The notes under the pieces were generated by a model. The model had not been told where the DNA came from and ran no database searches. It saw only the letters and a program-made list of their open reading frames with translations. The position numbers and the translations under genes are program-made. Source: Phycisphaerae bacterium (lineage in GTDB: Bacteria; Planctomycetota; Phycisphaerae; UBA1845; PWPN01). Taken from it: a DNA stretch of 47,216 nt. The stretch spans positions 1-47,216 of the forward strand of contig JAGNEZ010000051.1 in the NCBI GenBank assembly GCA_018003015.1, given 5' to 3'. This document shows positions 34,262 to 42,992 of the stretch, piece after piece; the first letter of the stretch is position 1; each line of letters opens with the position of its first letter.

Positions 34262-34370
34262 TCCACTTTCGATTGCGATGGCAGCGGCCTCCTATGCGTC
34301 GTGGCCCACGTCGTAGGGCGTGGGCCCGGTCAACTGACGGCGAACGAGGGCCACCGGCCCTCGGCGACGA

Positions 34371-36161
34371 TCAGGACTCGACATCCTTGTTCGGGTTCTC
34401 TTCCGGCGTACGGAACGGGAAATTGGTGATCACATCGGTCGAGGCCTGACCCGGGCCATGCAGGCCGCCTCGGCGGAGCTTGGGTTCGCCGGAGCGCGAG
34501 GTGCCTTCCTCGGTCGCCCACTCGGCTCGCTTCTTGCTTAGTCCGATCTTGCGTTCCTGCGGATCGACGCGCAGGATTTTGACCTCGATTTCCGCTCCGA
34601 CCTTGACCTCGTCGTGGGGATCCTCGACCTTGTGGTCGGCCAGCTCGCTCACGTGCAGCAGCCCCTCGAGGTCTGTCTCCAGCTCGACGAAGACGCCGAA
34701 GTTGGTGATCTTGGTGACCTTGCCCTTGACGATCTGGCCGGGGATATAGGTCTTGGGGATGGCCTGGATCCACGGATCCTCGCTGAGCTGCTTGGTACCG
34801 AGGGCGACGCGCATCTTCTCCTGGTCCACGCTGAGCACGACGCAGCGGACGGTATCGCCTTTCTTGAGCACCTCCGACGGGTGGCTGATCTTCTTGGTCC
34901 AGCTCATATCCGAGACGTGCAGGAGGCCGTCGATGCCCTCCTCGATCTCGATGAAGGCTCCGTAGTTAGCCAGGTTCCGCACCTTGCCCTCGATGATGGT
35001 GTTCGGCGGGTACTTCTGGGCGACGCTGGTCCAGGGGTTGGACTCGATCTGCTTCATGCCCAGGCTGATTTCCTGCTTGTCCTTGTTGATCTCGAGCACG
35101 ACGACCTCGACCTCATCGCCGAGGTTGACGATCTCGGACGGGTGATTGATTCTCCGCGTCCAGCTCATCTCGGAGATGTGGACCAAGCCCTCGACGCCGG
35201 GCTCGAGTTTCACGAAAGCGCCGTAATTGGTGATGTTGACCACCTCGCCCTTATGCCGCGAAAGCACCGGGTAGCGGGTCTCGATGTTCTCCCAAGGGTT
35301 GGGTGTCAGCTGCTTGAGGCCCAGGGCGATCTTCTCCTTCTCGCGATCGACATTCAGGACCTTGATCTCGACTTCCTGGTCGATCCGGAGCAAGTCGGAT
35401 GGATGGTTGACCCGGTCCCAGCTCATGTCGGTGATGTGCAGCAGGCCGTCGATGCCGCCCAGATCGACGAAGGCCCCGAAGTCGGCCAGGTTTTTGACGA
35501 TACCCTTGCGCACGTCGCCGATCTTGATGTCATTGAGCACGCGTTCCTTGGCGGTCTGGCGTTGCTCCTCGATGAATTTGCGGCGGCTGATGACGATGTT
35601 GCGGCGTTCGGTGTCGATCTTGAGGATTTTGGCGTCGATTTCGCGGCCGATGAACTCCCCGATGTCGCCTGGGCGGCGAATATCGACCTGTGAAGCGGGC
35701 AGGAACACGGGCACGCCGATGTCGACGAGCAGGCCGCCCTTGATCTTGCGCATGACCCGGCCGCGGACGTCATCGCCTTCGTGGGCGGTCTCGACGAGGC
35801 GCTGCCAGTTGAGCAGCCGGTCGGCCTTGCGTTTGCTGATGACCACCAAGCCGCTGTCGGACTCGACGCTTTCGAGCCAGACATCCACGGTATCGCCGAT
35901 ATCGATGGCCGACTTATCGTCCCACTCGCTGGCGGGTACCAGGCCCTCGCTCTTGAGGCCGACATCGATGATGACGTCGTCGCCGACCAAGCCGGCGATG
36001 CGGCCCTTGAGCAGCGTACCGGGCTGGAAGCTGCCCACAGTCGCGTCGATGACTGAGGCGATGGCCTCCTGGTCCGGCTCGCCGGAACCGAGGGCATCGA
36101 TCATCTGCTGTTCAATGCTGTTGTCCAGTTCGAGACTATGGATCAGGTTATAATCGACCAT
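34371..36161 (-). CDS. rpsA: 30S ribosomal protein S1
   Basis: A 596-residue protein with six S1 RNA-binding domains. The first two (from about residue 48, GTLLKGRIAGLVGDDVIIDV, and about 130, DDVRGRVMRKIKGGLLVDI) are the divergent ribosome-binding pair; the other four each carry a typical GxVxxxxxFGxFV core, for example RKGIVKNLADFGAFVDL, KGEVVNITNYGAFVKL, EGKVRNLANYGAFIEI and KGKVTKITNFGVFVEL, plus the GLLHxSxMSW words. S1 helps the 30S subunit bind and unfold mRNA. AAGG lies seven bases before the ATG. A candidate promoter is at 36326-36355, giving a leader of about 160 bases. Confidence 0.96.
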   Translation of the reverse strand: MVDYNLIHSLELDNSIEQQMIDALGSGEPDQEAIASVIDATVGSFQPGTLLKGRIAGLVGDDVIIDVGLKSEGLVPASEWDDKSAIDIGDTVDVWLESVESDSGLVVISKRKADRLLNWQRLVETAHEGDDVRGRVMRKIKGGLLVDIGVPVFLPASQVDIRRPGDIGEFIGREIDAKILKIDTERRNIVISRRKFIEEQRQTAKERVLNDIKIGDVRKGIVKNLADFGAFVDLGGIDGLLHITDMSWDRVNHPSDLLRIDQEVEIKVLNVDREKEKIALGLKQLTPNPWENIETRYPVLSRHKGEVVNITNYGAFVKLEPGVEGLVHISEMSWTRRINHPSEIVNLGDEVEVVVLEINKDKQEISLGMKQIESNPWTSVAQKYPPNTIIEGKVRNLANYGAFIEIEEGIDGLLHVSDMSWTKKISHPSEVLKKGDTVRCVVLSVDQEKMRVALGTKQLSEDPWIQAIPKTYIPGQIVKGKVTKITNFGVFVELETDLEGLLHVSELADHKVEDPHDEVKVGAEIEVKILRVDPQERKIGLSKKRAEWATEEGTSRSGEPKLRRGGLHGPGQASTDVITNFPFRTPEENPNKDVES

Positions 36162-36508
36162 TCGTAGACCTTTGTGCCTTTGCTCTCACTTTGCTCGATC
36201 CCGGGAGAGGAGAGTCATCTCACGACGTTGCGACTTGATGGGGAGGGCAGCCGCGACGGGGAAAAGAGACGTCGGCCACGCGGCGCGAACCTCTCGCGCC
36301 TGCTCCATCCGTGCCGAGCCTAGGCAGTATAGACGAATTGGCGGGCGGTTGCCAGCCCCGGGGCTGGCCCGGGTGCGGCGGCGGGCGGAATCGCCGTAAC
36401 TCATTATTTAAAAACAGGATACGACCGCGTGACCGGGCGTCTGGTCGGCGGGACAAGGGGGCCTGTGGGCCGCGCGGACCTGGACGGATCTGGTGTTCCG
36501 TCGGGGTG
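36162..36508 (-). promoter_or_regulatory. rpsA leader and candidate promoter region
   Basis: The 347-bp gap between the YjbQ-family gene and rpsA holds no gene. On the minus strand CTGGCA (plus 36350-36355), an 18-base spacer and TATACT (plus 36326-36331) form a reasonable sigma-70 promoter with 4 and 5 matches. The resulting leader of about 160 bases could carry S1 autoregulation, as in other bacteria; this is inference. An AT-rich island lies at 36402-36416 (ATTATTTAAAAA). Confidence 0.4.
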
Positions 36509-36922
36509 TCAGGGGCTGCCGGCCAGGCATCTGACCAGCAGTTGTCGTTGCCTCGGGCCGTCGAACTCGCAGAAGTAGATGCCCTGCCAGGTTCCCAGAA
36601 TGAGGCGTCCGCCCTCGACCAGGACGGTCTGGGACATGCCGATGAGCGAGCACTTGAGGTGGGCGTTGCTGTTTCCCTCGCTGTGGCGGAAGCCGCTGTC
36701 GTCGCGGGGGATGAGTTGATCCAGCTTCCAGAGGATATCGTGAACCACGTCCGGGTCGGCGTTCTCCTGGATGGTCACGCCGGCCGTCGTATGGGGCACG
36801 TAGCAGACAGCACAGCCGTCAACCAGGCCGGTTTCTCGAACTGCGGCTTGCACCTTGTCGGTCACGTCGATCATCTGACATTGCGAGTCGGTGCGTACAT
36901 TGAGTGTCTTGATCATGGCCAT
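36509..36922 (-). CDS. YjbQ/UPF0047-family protein (secondary thiamine-phosphate synthase-like)
   Basis: A 137-residue single-domain protein of the YjbQ (UPF0047) family. Family motifs are PHTTAGVTIQENADPDV, EGNSNAHLK and GTWQGIYFCEFDGPR, which include the conserved His and Glu residues around a probable metal site. Some members have weak thiamine-phosphate synthase activity, hence the common annotation; the physiological role is unsettled. Two ATGs, 36922 and 36916, compete; the GGGAG upstream is better spaced for 36916. It is divergent from mnmA. Confidence 0.9.
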   Translation of the reverse strand: MAMIKTLNVRTDSQCQMIDVTDKVQAAVRETGLVDGCAVCYVPHTTAGVTIQENADPDVVHDILWKLDQLIPRDDSGFRHSEGNSNAHLKCSLIGMSQTVLVEGGRLILGTWQGIYFCEFDGPRQRQLLVRCLAGSP

Positions 36923-36930
36923 TCTCCCGT

Positions 36931-36960
36931 TTGCGGGTCATGTCGGCGTGATTCTATAAT
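36931..36960 (+). promoter_or_regulatory. Candidate mnmA promoter
   Basis: A perfect TATAAT (36955-36960) lies 50 bases before the mnmA ATG. TTGCGG (36931-36936), 18 bases upstream, is a modest -35 box. It lies in the gap between divergent genes. Confidence 0.5.
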
Positions 36961-37009
36961 CGTCCCTGTCTGATGGCTCGTGATACACGGGATCCGGCAT
37001 CGAGGTCAA

Positions 37010-38128
37010 ATGTCGCATAGCCGTGGCAGGGTGGTCGTCGCGATGAGCGGCGGCGTGGACTCGAGTGTGGCCGCGTGCCTGCTGCGTGAGCAGGGGTACG
37101 AGGTCACGGGTCTGTTCATGCGTACCGGGGTGCAGGCCCCCACCCCCGCGGACGGCGAGGCTGGCGGTGTGAGCGAGGTCTCTGCGGCCAATCCTGACAT
37201 CCGCCACTGGAGTTGCTGCAGTGCCGCTGACGCGGCGGACGCCCGGGCAGTGGCCGGCATGCTGGGCATCCCGTTCTTTGCCCTGGACTTCAAGCCGGCC
37301 TTTGACCGGATCATCGATTACTTTGTTGAGGAGTACGTTCGTGGCCGGACCCCGAATCCGTGTGTGATGTGCAACGAGCAGCTCAAGTTCGGTCGGCTGG
37401 CGGACTACGGCCGGGCGGCGGGGGCGGATTGGGTGGCCACCGGGCACTATGCCAGGATAGTCGCCGTCGGTGAAGGGTATCGATTGTGCCGGGGGGTCGA
37501 CCCGACGAAGGATCAGTCGTACGTGTTGTTTGGGATCGACCGGGGCATGCTGGCCCGGGCGCTGTTTCCGATCGGCGGTCTGAGCAAGGATCAGGTCCGC
37601 AGCGAGGCCCGGCGGTTTGGGCTCAAGATCAGCGAGAAGCACGAATCTCAGGATATCTGCTTCGTACCGGACCGGGACTATGCCCGGCTGGTTCGTGAGC
37701 GGCGGCCGGAGGTGTTTCGCGAAGGACCGATTGTGGACCGATCGGGTCACGAGGTGGGCCGGCACGAGGGGGTGGTGAACTTCACCATTGGTCAGCGGCG
37801 CGGACTGGGGGTGGCTGCCGGACATCCCATTTACGTGACGCGTATCGACGTGGCGCGCAACACGGTGTTTGTTGGAGGGAAGGAGGATCTGGCCCGCGAT
37901 GTGCTGGAGGCCAATCGTGTTCACTGGCTGACTGATCCGCCGGCCGGGGCATTCCGCGCCGAAGTTCAGATCCGCTACAGCCATCGCGCAGCACCGGCGA
38001 CTGTGGAACTGCTGCCCGGCGAGCGGTTCCGGGCCCGATTCGATGCCGGACAGATCGCGATCACGCCTGGGCAGGCTGCCGTGCTTTACGAAGGCGACGC
38101 TGTTCTTGGCGGCGGGTGGATTGAGTGA
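37010..38128 (+). CDS. mnmA: tRNA-specific 2-thiouridylase MnmA
   Basis: A 372-residue ATP pyrophosphatase that puts sulfur on C2 of wobble U34 in Lys, Glu and Gln tRNAs. The PP-loop is AMSGGVDSS, followed by VTGLFMRTG. Family segments include NPCVMCNEQLKFG, with the first catalytic Cys; GHYAR; KDQSYVLFGI; and SQDICFV, with the second catalytic Cys. The C-terminal beta domain has GQRRGLG. The start ATG 37010 has GAGG (37002-37005) four bases upstream; a GTG at 36980 opens the same frame. Its stop overlaps the next gene's start (GTGA), suggesting coupling. Confidence 0.95.
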   Translation: MSHSRGRVVVAMSGGVDSSVAACLLREQGYEVTGLFMRTGVQAPTPADGEAGGVSEVSAANPDIRHWSCCSAADAADARAVAGMLGIPFFALDFKPAFDRIIDYFVEEYVRGRTPNPCVMCNEQLKFGRLADYGRAAGADWVATGHYARIVAVGEGYRLCRGVDPTKDQSYVLFGIDRGMLARALFPIGGLSKDQVRSEARRFGLKISEKHESQDICFVPDRDYARLVRERRPEVFREGPIVDRSGHEVGRHEGVVNFTIGQRRGLGVAAGHPIYVTRIDVARNTVFVGGKEDLARDVLEANRVHWLTDPPAGAFRAEVQIRYSHRAAPATVELLPGERFRARFDAGQIAITPGQAAVLYEGDAVLGGGWIE

Positions 38129-39084
38129 GCGCCAGAACACCGAAAGTCGAGCACCAAGACGGAGCCCCGGCGAATCGGGGCGATCCCGTGATTCTCGTCT
38201 TTCACCAGGGAGCGATCGGCGACTTTCTGTTGACGCTTCCGGTCATCCAAGCTGCGAGAGAGGCGGCCGGGGCTGCACGTGTCGAAGTGGTCGCTTCGGC
38301 GAGCTCGGCCCGGGTTGCGGCCGGGCGAAGCGTTGTCGATACCTGGACTTCGCCCGAGCAGGTGGGCCTCCACACGCTCTTTGGAGAGGGCAGCGATCTG
38401 GACGAGGGCCTCGTTCGGCGACTGGAGCAGGCGTCGCTGGTATTGAGCTTCCTCGGCGGACCGGCGGAGGCGTCTCACCACCGCCTTTGTGCGGCGACGC
38501 CCGGACGCGTCGTGTCGGTCGATCCTCGTCCGAACCAGGAGACCCTGGCGGCCGGGCGGCACATCACCGCCCAGTGGGTAGCGGCCGTTCGAGCCCAGGC
38601 TCTGGCGATCGGCAGCGCGAAGCCGACGTTCATCCGGATGGAGAAGACGCCGGCAGGGTCATCACCAGACAGCCCGGTTATTGGGGACACTGGCGAGAGC
38701 TCAGCGGCGCGGGTTGTCATTCATCCCGGCAGCGGTGGTCGAGGCAAGTGTTGGCCGGTCGAACGATTCATGGTGATGGCGGACGAGATGGACGGCGTGG
38801 CGATCGCCTGGATGCTTGGGCCGGCGGAATGCGAGGCAGGTGACGATCGCTTTGCCGGTCTGCGCGATCGAATCCAGCGGCGTGGCGAGAAGTTGATCAT
38901 CGAGGCGGATCTTCTCGTGGCAGCCCGGGAGATCGCCGAGGCCGACCTGTTTGCAGGCAACGACAGCGGCATGACGCATCTGGCGGCGGCCCTCGGCGTG
39001 CGTACGCTGGCCGTTTTCACGACCACTGATCCGCGCGTGTGGCGACCGCTGGGGGATCACGTGACCGTTCTGGCGTCAAGGTGA
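38125..39084 (+). CDS. Glycosyltransferase family 9 (heptosyltransferase-like)
   Basis: A 319-residue protein of the ADP-heptose:LPS heptosyltransferase family (GT-B fold). The N-terminal domain opens ILVFHQGAIGDFLLTLPVI, with the glycine-rich GAIGD acceptor-side loop. The C-terminal domain has VVIHPGSGGRGKCWPVERF and FAGNDSGMTHLAAALGVRTLAVF, where sugar nucleotide binds. It probably acts on lipopolysaccharide or another surface glycan at the inner face of the membrane. The GTG start overlaps the mnmA stop by four bases, so it is likely co-transcribed with mnmA, though no functional link is known. Confidence 0.87.
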   Translation: MSARTPKVEHQDGAPANRGDPVILVFHQGAIGDFLLTLPVIQAAREAAGAARVEVVASASSARVAAGRSVVDTWTSPEQVGLHTLFGEGSDLDEGLVRRLEQASLVLSFLGGPAEASHHRLCAATPGRVVSVDPRPNQETLAAGRHITAQWVAAVRAQALAIGSAKPTFIRMEKTPAGSSPDSPVIGDTGESSAARVVIHPGSGGRGKCWPVERFMVMADEMDGVAIAWMLGPAECEAGDDRFAGLRDRIQRRGEKLIIEADLLVAAREIAEADLFAGNDSGMTHLAAALGVRTLAVFTTTDPRVWRPLGDHVTVLASR

Positions 39085-39112
39085 TGTCTCGAGGCCGACC
39101 GCTGCGACCTGT

Positions 39113-40273
39113 TCATAGCAGTCGTCGAAGCGCGGCCAGGAGGCGGTCGATCATCTCTTGGGTGTGGCCGGCACAAACCGCGATTCGCATGTGGCCCTCC
39201 GGGCCGACGCCGGCATAGTTTCGCGTATGGGGTACGAGGAAGCCTCGCTCCTTGAGTGCCTCGTGCAGTTGCCGCATGCGCTCACCGGTGCCGCATCGAG
39301 CGGAGACGATAGGAGCGGGACTATCGGCCACAGCGATCCCGAGGTCGCGCAGGCCCCGGCGAAGGTGGAGCACGTTCCGGAGAAGCCGGGCACGTATTTC
39401 CGGCTTGGCCATGACGATCTCAAGGGCTCTCGCGCTCGCGGCGGCGGCGGCCGTCGGCGGGGCGCTGGCCCCGTCAAACAGATGGGAAGCCGAACGCAGG
39501 CGATCGATGAAGGCGGTTGTTCCGGGGATGATTCCACCGAAGCCGCCGAGGGCCTTGCTGAGGGTGCCGCAGAAGCACAGTCGGGTGGAGTTCGCGGGGC
39601 ATTCACTCGCGTCGGCGTTGACCCAGTCGGACCAGAGGCCCAGGTGGTCCAGTGTTCCTCGCCCGTTTTCGCCGACGGTTCCGACGCCGTGGGCATCGTC
39701 GAGCAGGATGGTCGCCCCCGGCCGGGCCCGGAGCACTGTCAGGTACGCATCGACGGGGGCGATCTCTCCGGTGGATGAGAAGACGCCGTCGGTCAGCACG
39801 AGGGGCCGTGTGGACACGGGCACGTGTTCGCGAAGGGCGGCGGCCAAGCCGTCCGGGTCGCAGTGGGGAAAGCGGTGAATCGGACGACCCGGCAGCGGGG
39901 CCGCTTCCATGACGCTGAAGTGGCAATGTTCGTCGGCCAGGATGAGATCGAACGTGTCGCCGAGGGCGTGGATGAGCGTGGTGGTACCGAAGTAGCCGGA
40001 CGGGAAGTAGAAGGCGCCGGCCGTGCCGAAGTAGGCGGCGGCCAACCGCTCCGCCTCGAGCGTGACGGGGTTGTTGCCGAAGCCGCGCCGGGAGGTCGCG
40101 GTGTGAATGCCGTACTTGCGGATTGCCGCACAGGCCGCCTCTATGATGTCCGGGTGGCCGTGCAGGCCGAGGTAGCTTGTACCTCCGAAGTAAACGTACC
40201 GCCGGCCGTCGATGACGGTCTCAGGGCCGGGCGGCGATTCCATGATACGCTGGGGAGTGAGCGGTTCGTTCAC
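39113..40273 (-). CDS. Alpha-oxoamine synthase family enzyme (BioF/KBL-like)
   Basis: About 386 residues of PLP fold type I. It has YVYFGGTSYLGLHGHPD near the N-terminus, LLDDAHGVGTVGENGRGT (with the PLP-contacting Asp and His) and GTLSKALGGFGG, where the Lys forms the internal aldimine. The family joins an acyl-CoA to an amino acid with loss of CO2: 8-amino-7-oxononanoate synthase (BioF), 2-amino-3-ketobutyrate CoA ligase or serine palmitoyltransferase. No other biotin gene is adjacent, so the exact role is open. The start is taken at GTG 40273, with AGGA six bases upstream; the frame continues to a TTG at 40327. It lies 207 bp downstream of the sulfatase on the same strand. Confidence 0.85.
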   Translation of the reverse strand: MNEPLTPQRIMESPPGPETVIDGRRYVYFGGTSYLGLHGHPDIIEAACAAIRKYGIHTATSRRGFGNNPVTLEAERLAAAYFGTAGAFYFPSGYFGTTTLIHALGDTFDLILADEHCHFSVMEAAPLPGRPIHRFPHCDPDGLAAALREHVPVSTRPLVLTDGVFSSTGEIAPVDAYLTVLRARPGATILLDDAHGVGTVGENGRGTLDHLGLWSDWVNADASECPANSTRLCFCGTLSKALGGFGGIIPGTTAFIDRLRSASHLFDGASAPPTAAAAASARALEIVMAKPEIRARLLRNVLHLRRGLRDLGIAVADSPAPIVSARCGTGERMRQLHEALKERGFLVPHTRNYAGVGPEGHMRIAVCAGHTQEMIDRLLAALRRLL

Positions 40274-40480
40274 GGAAGATCCTGTCTCGACTCTGGGTCT
40301 CGGAGGGAGCTCCCCCTCCTGCAACACATCCGGCGGGGAGGGACGCTCTCAAAGACCGAGCTTATACCACTTCGGGCAGCACTGCGGCAAACGCTTTCGC
40401 GGGGTCTGGTTTCTCAGCACACAGGATCGTTGCCGACCTTTCAGGCACCCCCTGAAAATGCGGAGGGTATTCGACGGCTC

Positions 40481-42013
40481 TTATCCAGCCTTCTTGGGAA
40501 ACCGATCGCCGTAGAGCATATCCGGGCGCGGCGAAACGAGCCTGCCGTCGCGAACGAAGGCGGGACCGCGCTCGGCCAGATGCCTGACCAAGCGGGCGCG
40601 CCAGGTCTCAAGCCGTTCGCGGTGGCCAGCGTCGCCGGCGAGATCGTGCAGTTCGCCGGGGTCCGACTGCAGATCGAACAACTGCTCCTTGCCGCTGTGG
40701 GAGAAGAAAATGTACTTCGTCCGCCCGTCGGTCAGAGCGTTCCAGTGTTCCGTGCCCTTGTAGCAGCGGCTATGCTCCAAGTCGATGAAGGGCCGCCAGC
40801 CGGCCGCGTTGCCGCGGACGAGTTCCAGCAGGCTCTTGCCGTCGAAAGCGTCCGCAGGTGCGGCCACGCCTGCGGCGTCGAGGAACGTCGGCAGTATATC
40901 GCGGAGCTCGACGGGCTGAGCCAGCACCTGCCCGCGCTCGGCCGCCATGCTCACAGGCCAGCGGATGAGCATCGGAATACGAACCGAGGATTCGTAGGCG
41001 TACGTCTTTCGCCACAGATGGTGGTCGCCGAGCATATCGCCGTGGTCGGCGGTAAAGAGGATGAGCGTATTGTCGAGCAGTTTGCGTTCGCGCAACGCCG
41101 CCAGGATGCGGCCGATCTGCTCATCGACGAATGTGACCGACCCGTAGTAGGCCCGGCGAGACTGGCGAACCTGCTCGGGGCCGAGATCGCCCCGCCAGCG
41201 ATTGTAGTCTGGCGGATCGAGCGGGACGTCGTTGCCGCTCGCCCAGCCGCCGAGGTGAGCGGCCGGGACTTGGGTATCTACGTACATCTTCATGAACCGC
41301 TCGGGCGGATCGTAAGGGCTGTGCGGGCGGGCGAAGGAGACCTTCAAGAAGAAGGGCGAAGCTCCGCTGTAGTTCTGGACGAATCGCACGGCTACGTCCG
41401 TCGTCCAGCGGGTTGGGTGCAGTTCCTCCGGCAAGGCGTAGGTCTTGGCCCGGTAGTCGTTCCAGCCAATGCCGGTGGCGTCCGGGTCGAGGGTCGGAGC
41501 CAGCGAGCGAAACCAGCAGCGGTAGTCGCTGACGAAGTCCGCTGTCTGGATGCGGCCGGACTCGTCCAGGATCGTCCTATCGAAGCCGTGAAGGTTGCGC
41601 TGCGGGTAGTAGTGCATCTTGCCGACGCCGATTGCGTAGTAGCCCGCCCCGTGGAGCAATGCGGGCAGCTCACGCTCGTAGTGTTCGGCCATCCGCCCCA
41701 TGCCGAGCATGCCATGATGCCACGGTGACAGACCGGTGAGCAGACCGCTGCGAGCCGGTGTGCAGGATGGTGTGGAGGTGTACGCACAGCGAAAGCGCGC
41801 CCCATCGGCCGCGAGGCCATCGAGGTTGGGCGTGCGAATCGCGTTGTTTCCGTCGCTGCCCAGACAGTCGGCGCGGAACTGGTCGGCCATGAGAAGGACG
41901 ATGTTCGGCCGAGCAGCAGGTCCGGTATCGGCGGCGAACGAACCGATGGCCGCTGCCGAGATGACCAATGTGGCAACCAGGACAGGATAAGACAATCGGA
42001 ATGTGTGCCTCAC
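40481..42013 (-). CDS. Secreted sulfatase (formylglycine-dependent)
   Basis: About 510 residues. A signal peptide (residues about 1-27, VLVATLVISAAAIGSFA) is followed by PNIVLLMADQFRADCLG, the first metal-binding segment, with Asp44-Gln45 rather than Asp-Asp. The active site is CTPAR (Cys84 to Arg88), a match to the CxPxR signature in which Cys becomes formylglycine. Other metal residues are in LILFTADHGDMLGDHHLW. The type-I sulfatase family hydrolyses sulfate esters on glycans or choline-O-sulfate-like compounds; the substrate is unknown. The GTG start at 42013 has GAGG eight bases upstream and yields a clean signal peptide; the frame extends to 42070. No anaerobic or FGE maturase gene is in the window. 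Confidence 0.9.
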   Translation of the reverse strand: MRHTFRLSYPVLVATLVISAAAIGSFAADTGPAARPNIVLLMADQFRADCLGSDGNNAIRTPNLDGLAADGARFRCAYTSTPSCTPARSGLLTGLSPWHHGMLGMGRMAEHYERELPALLHGAGYYAIGVGKMHYYPQRNLHGFDRTILDESGRIQTADFVSDYRCWFRSLAPTLDPDATGIGWNDYRAKTYALPEELHPTRWTTDVAVRFVQNYSGASPFFLKVSFARPHSPYDPPERFMKMYVDTQVPAAHLGGWASGNDVPLDPPDYNRWRGDLGPEQVRQSRRAYYGSVTFVDEQIGRILAALRERKLLDNTLILFTADHGDMLGDHHLWRKTYAYESSVRIPMLIRWPVSMAAERGQVLAQPVELRDILPTFLDAAGVAAPADAFDGKSLLELVRGNAAGWRPFIDLEHSRCYKGTEHWNALTDGRTKYIFFSHSGKEQLFDLQSDPGELHDLAGDAGHRERLETWRARLVRHLAERGPAFVRDGRLVSPRPDMLYGDRFPKKAG

Positions 42014-42217
42014 GGATTGATCCTCAACTCGCAACTCCCACGTTTTGGCGAGCGGACGCATTTCCGACACAGCGATTGACGCGGGGTATCATGTTCCTCT
42101 TGAACTGCTATCCGCCGCCGATGCGTATCAGTGAATGGCTGGCGTCCATCGTACATGGTACTCGTGCCTCATGCTGGCACGAAAGGAGAGCTGGACCGCA
42201 GGAGCCCAATGGCACGG

Positions 42218-42562
42218 TCAGGCTGTGCCATCGGGATCGGCATGGTTGTTCGCCCCGCTGAGGCACCGCTGGAACGGGCCACAATCGGTCTGGTCCACGT
42301 CGCCATCCGTATCCGCATCGAACAACCGACGGCTCATTGAACCGTCCTGGAGCGTCCTCGGGCCCGCAACGCAATGCCGCAATACCATGAAGCTGTCCAA
42401 ACCAACATCACCGTCGTGATCATAGCCGAAACGAGCGGACGCAGTAACCATAGTGGTCGCTTGGAGGGCGGAAGGGATCAGCGACTTAGACGGCCAAGGT
42501 TTAAAGAGACTTGCCCACGATGGCGGACTGGGCCGGCAAGGTGGCCAGGACCCGGATTGCAC
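42218..42562 (-). pseudogene. Orphan dockerin-like C-terminal fragment
   Basis: A minus-strand open frame whose last 70 codons encode a planctomycete dockerin-like tail: YDHDGDVGLDSF and FDADTDGDVDQTDCG loops, ending QRCLSGANNHADPDGTA. The first part of the frame (42431-42562) shows no signal peptide or domain, and no parent gene is present upstream. A neighbouring minus frame (42501-42743) contains AGAIRVLATLPAQ, possibly a frameshifted piece of the same lost gene. It is best read as the 3' remnant of a degraded secreted-protein gene. Confidence 0.55.
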
Positions 42563-42992
42563 CGGCGGTCGTGTCCGGACCGGGAGTATCTGTCGGATCG
42601 ACGAAGACGGCGATCGCCCTGACCGTCCGGCGTCTGGTGTCCGCGGACCTGGGCCGAGGCATGCTCGGGCGATGGCGACCGCCAGGTCTGGCGGGCTTCT
42701 CTATGTCCTTTTGCGGCAATGGGCTAACGCCGCCCATGGTCAACTCGCGGCCCGAACTTCAAGTTCGCCGGACGTGGGAGAAGAATGCTCGCCCGGACCG
42801 ATCGGTCCTGACGCCGGCTTGACAGCTTTGTCGGGCTTTGTTAGCGTGGATAGTGGAGGGGCATCATTCGCCTATGGGCGCATTTCAGGACCTTGTTGCA
42901 GCCTGCTGACGGGGAGCGACATGGTGTAGGGCTCTCCAGACCAGGCGAAGTGTGGAAGGAAGTCAATTCACCGCTTTTGAAGGGAGGAGAGG
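42563..42992 (+). promoter_or_regulatory. Upstream region of the PEP-CTERM gene with candidate promoter
   Basis: A 430-bp stretch without a supported gene. A perfect -35 box TTGACA (42819-42824) is followed after 17 bases by a weak -10 TAGCGT (42842-42847). The leader would be about 140 bases. The ribosome binding site AGGAGAGG lies directly before the ATG at 42993. The left part may contain decayed coding sequence of the orphan dockerin gene. Confidence 0.35.

Noticed and set aside
39824-41728. A 634-codon plus-strand frame opposite the BioF-like and sulfatase genes
   Set aside because: It crosses two recognised genes and their spacer in antisense, with no domain or ribosome binding site.
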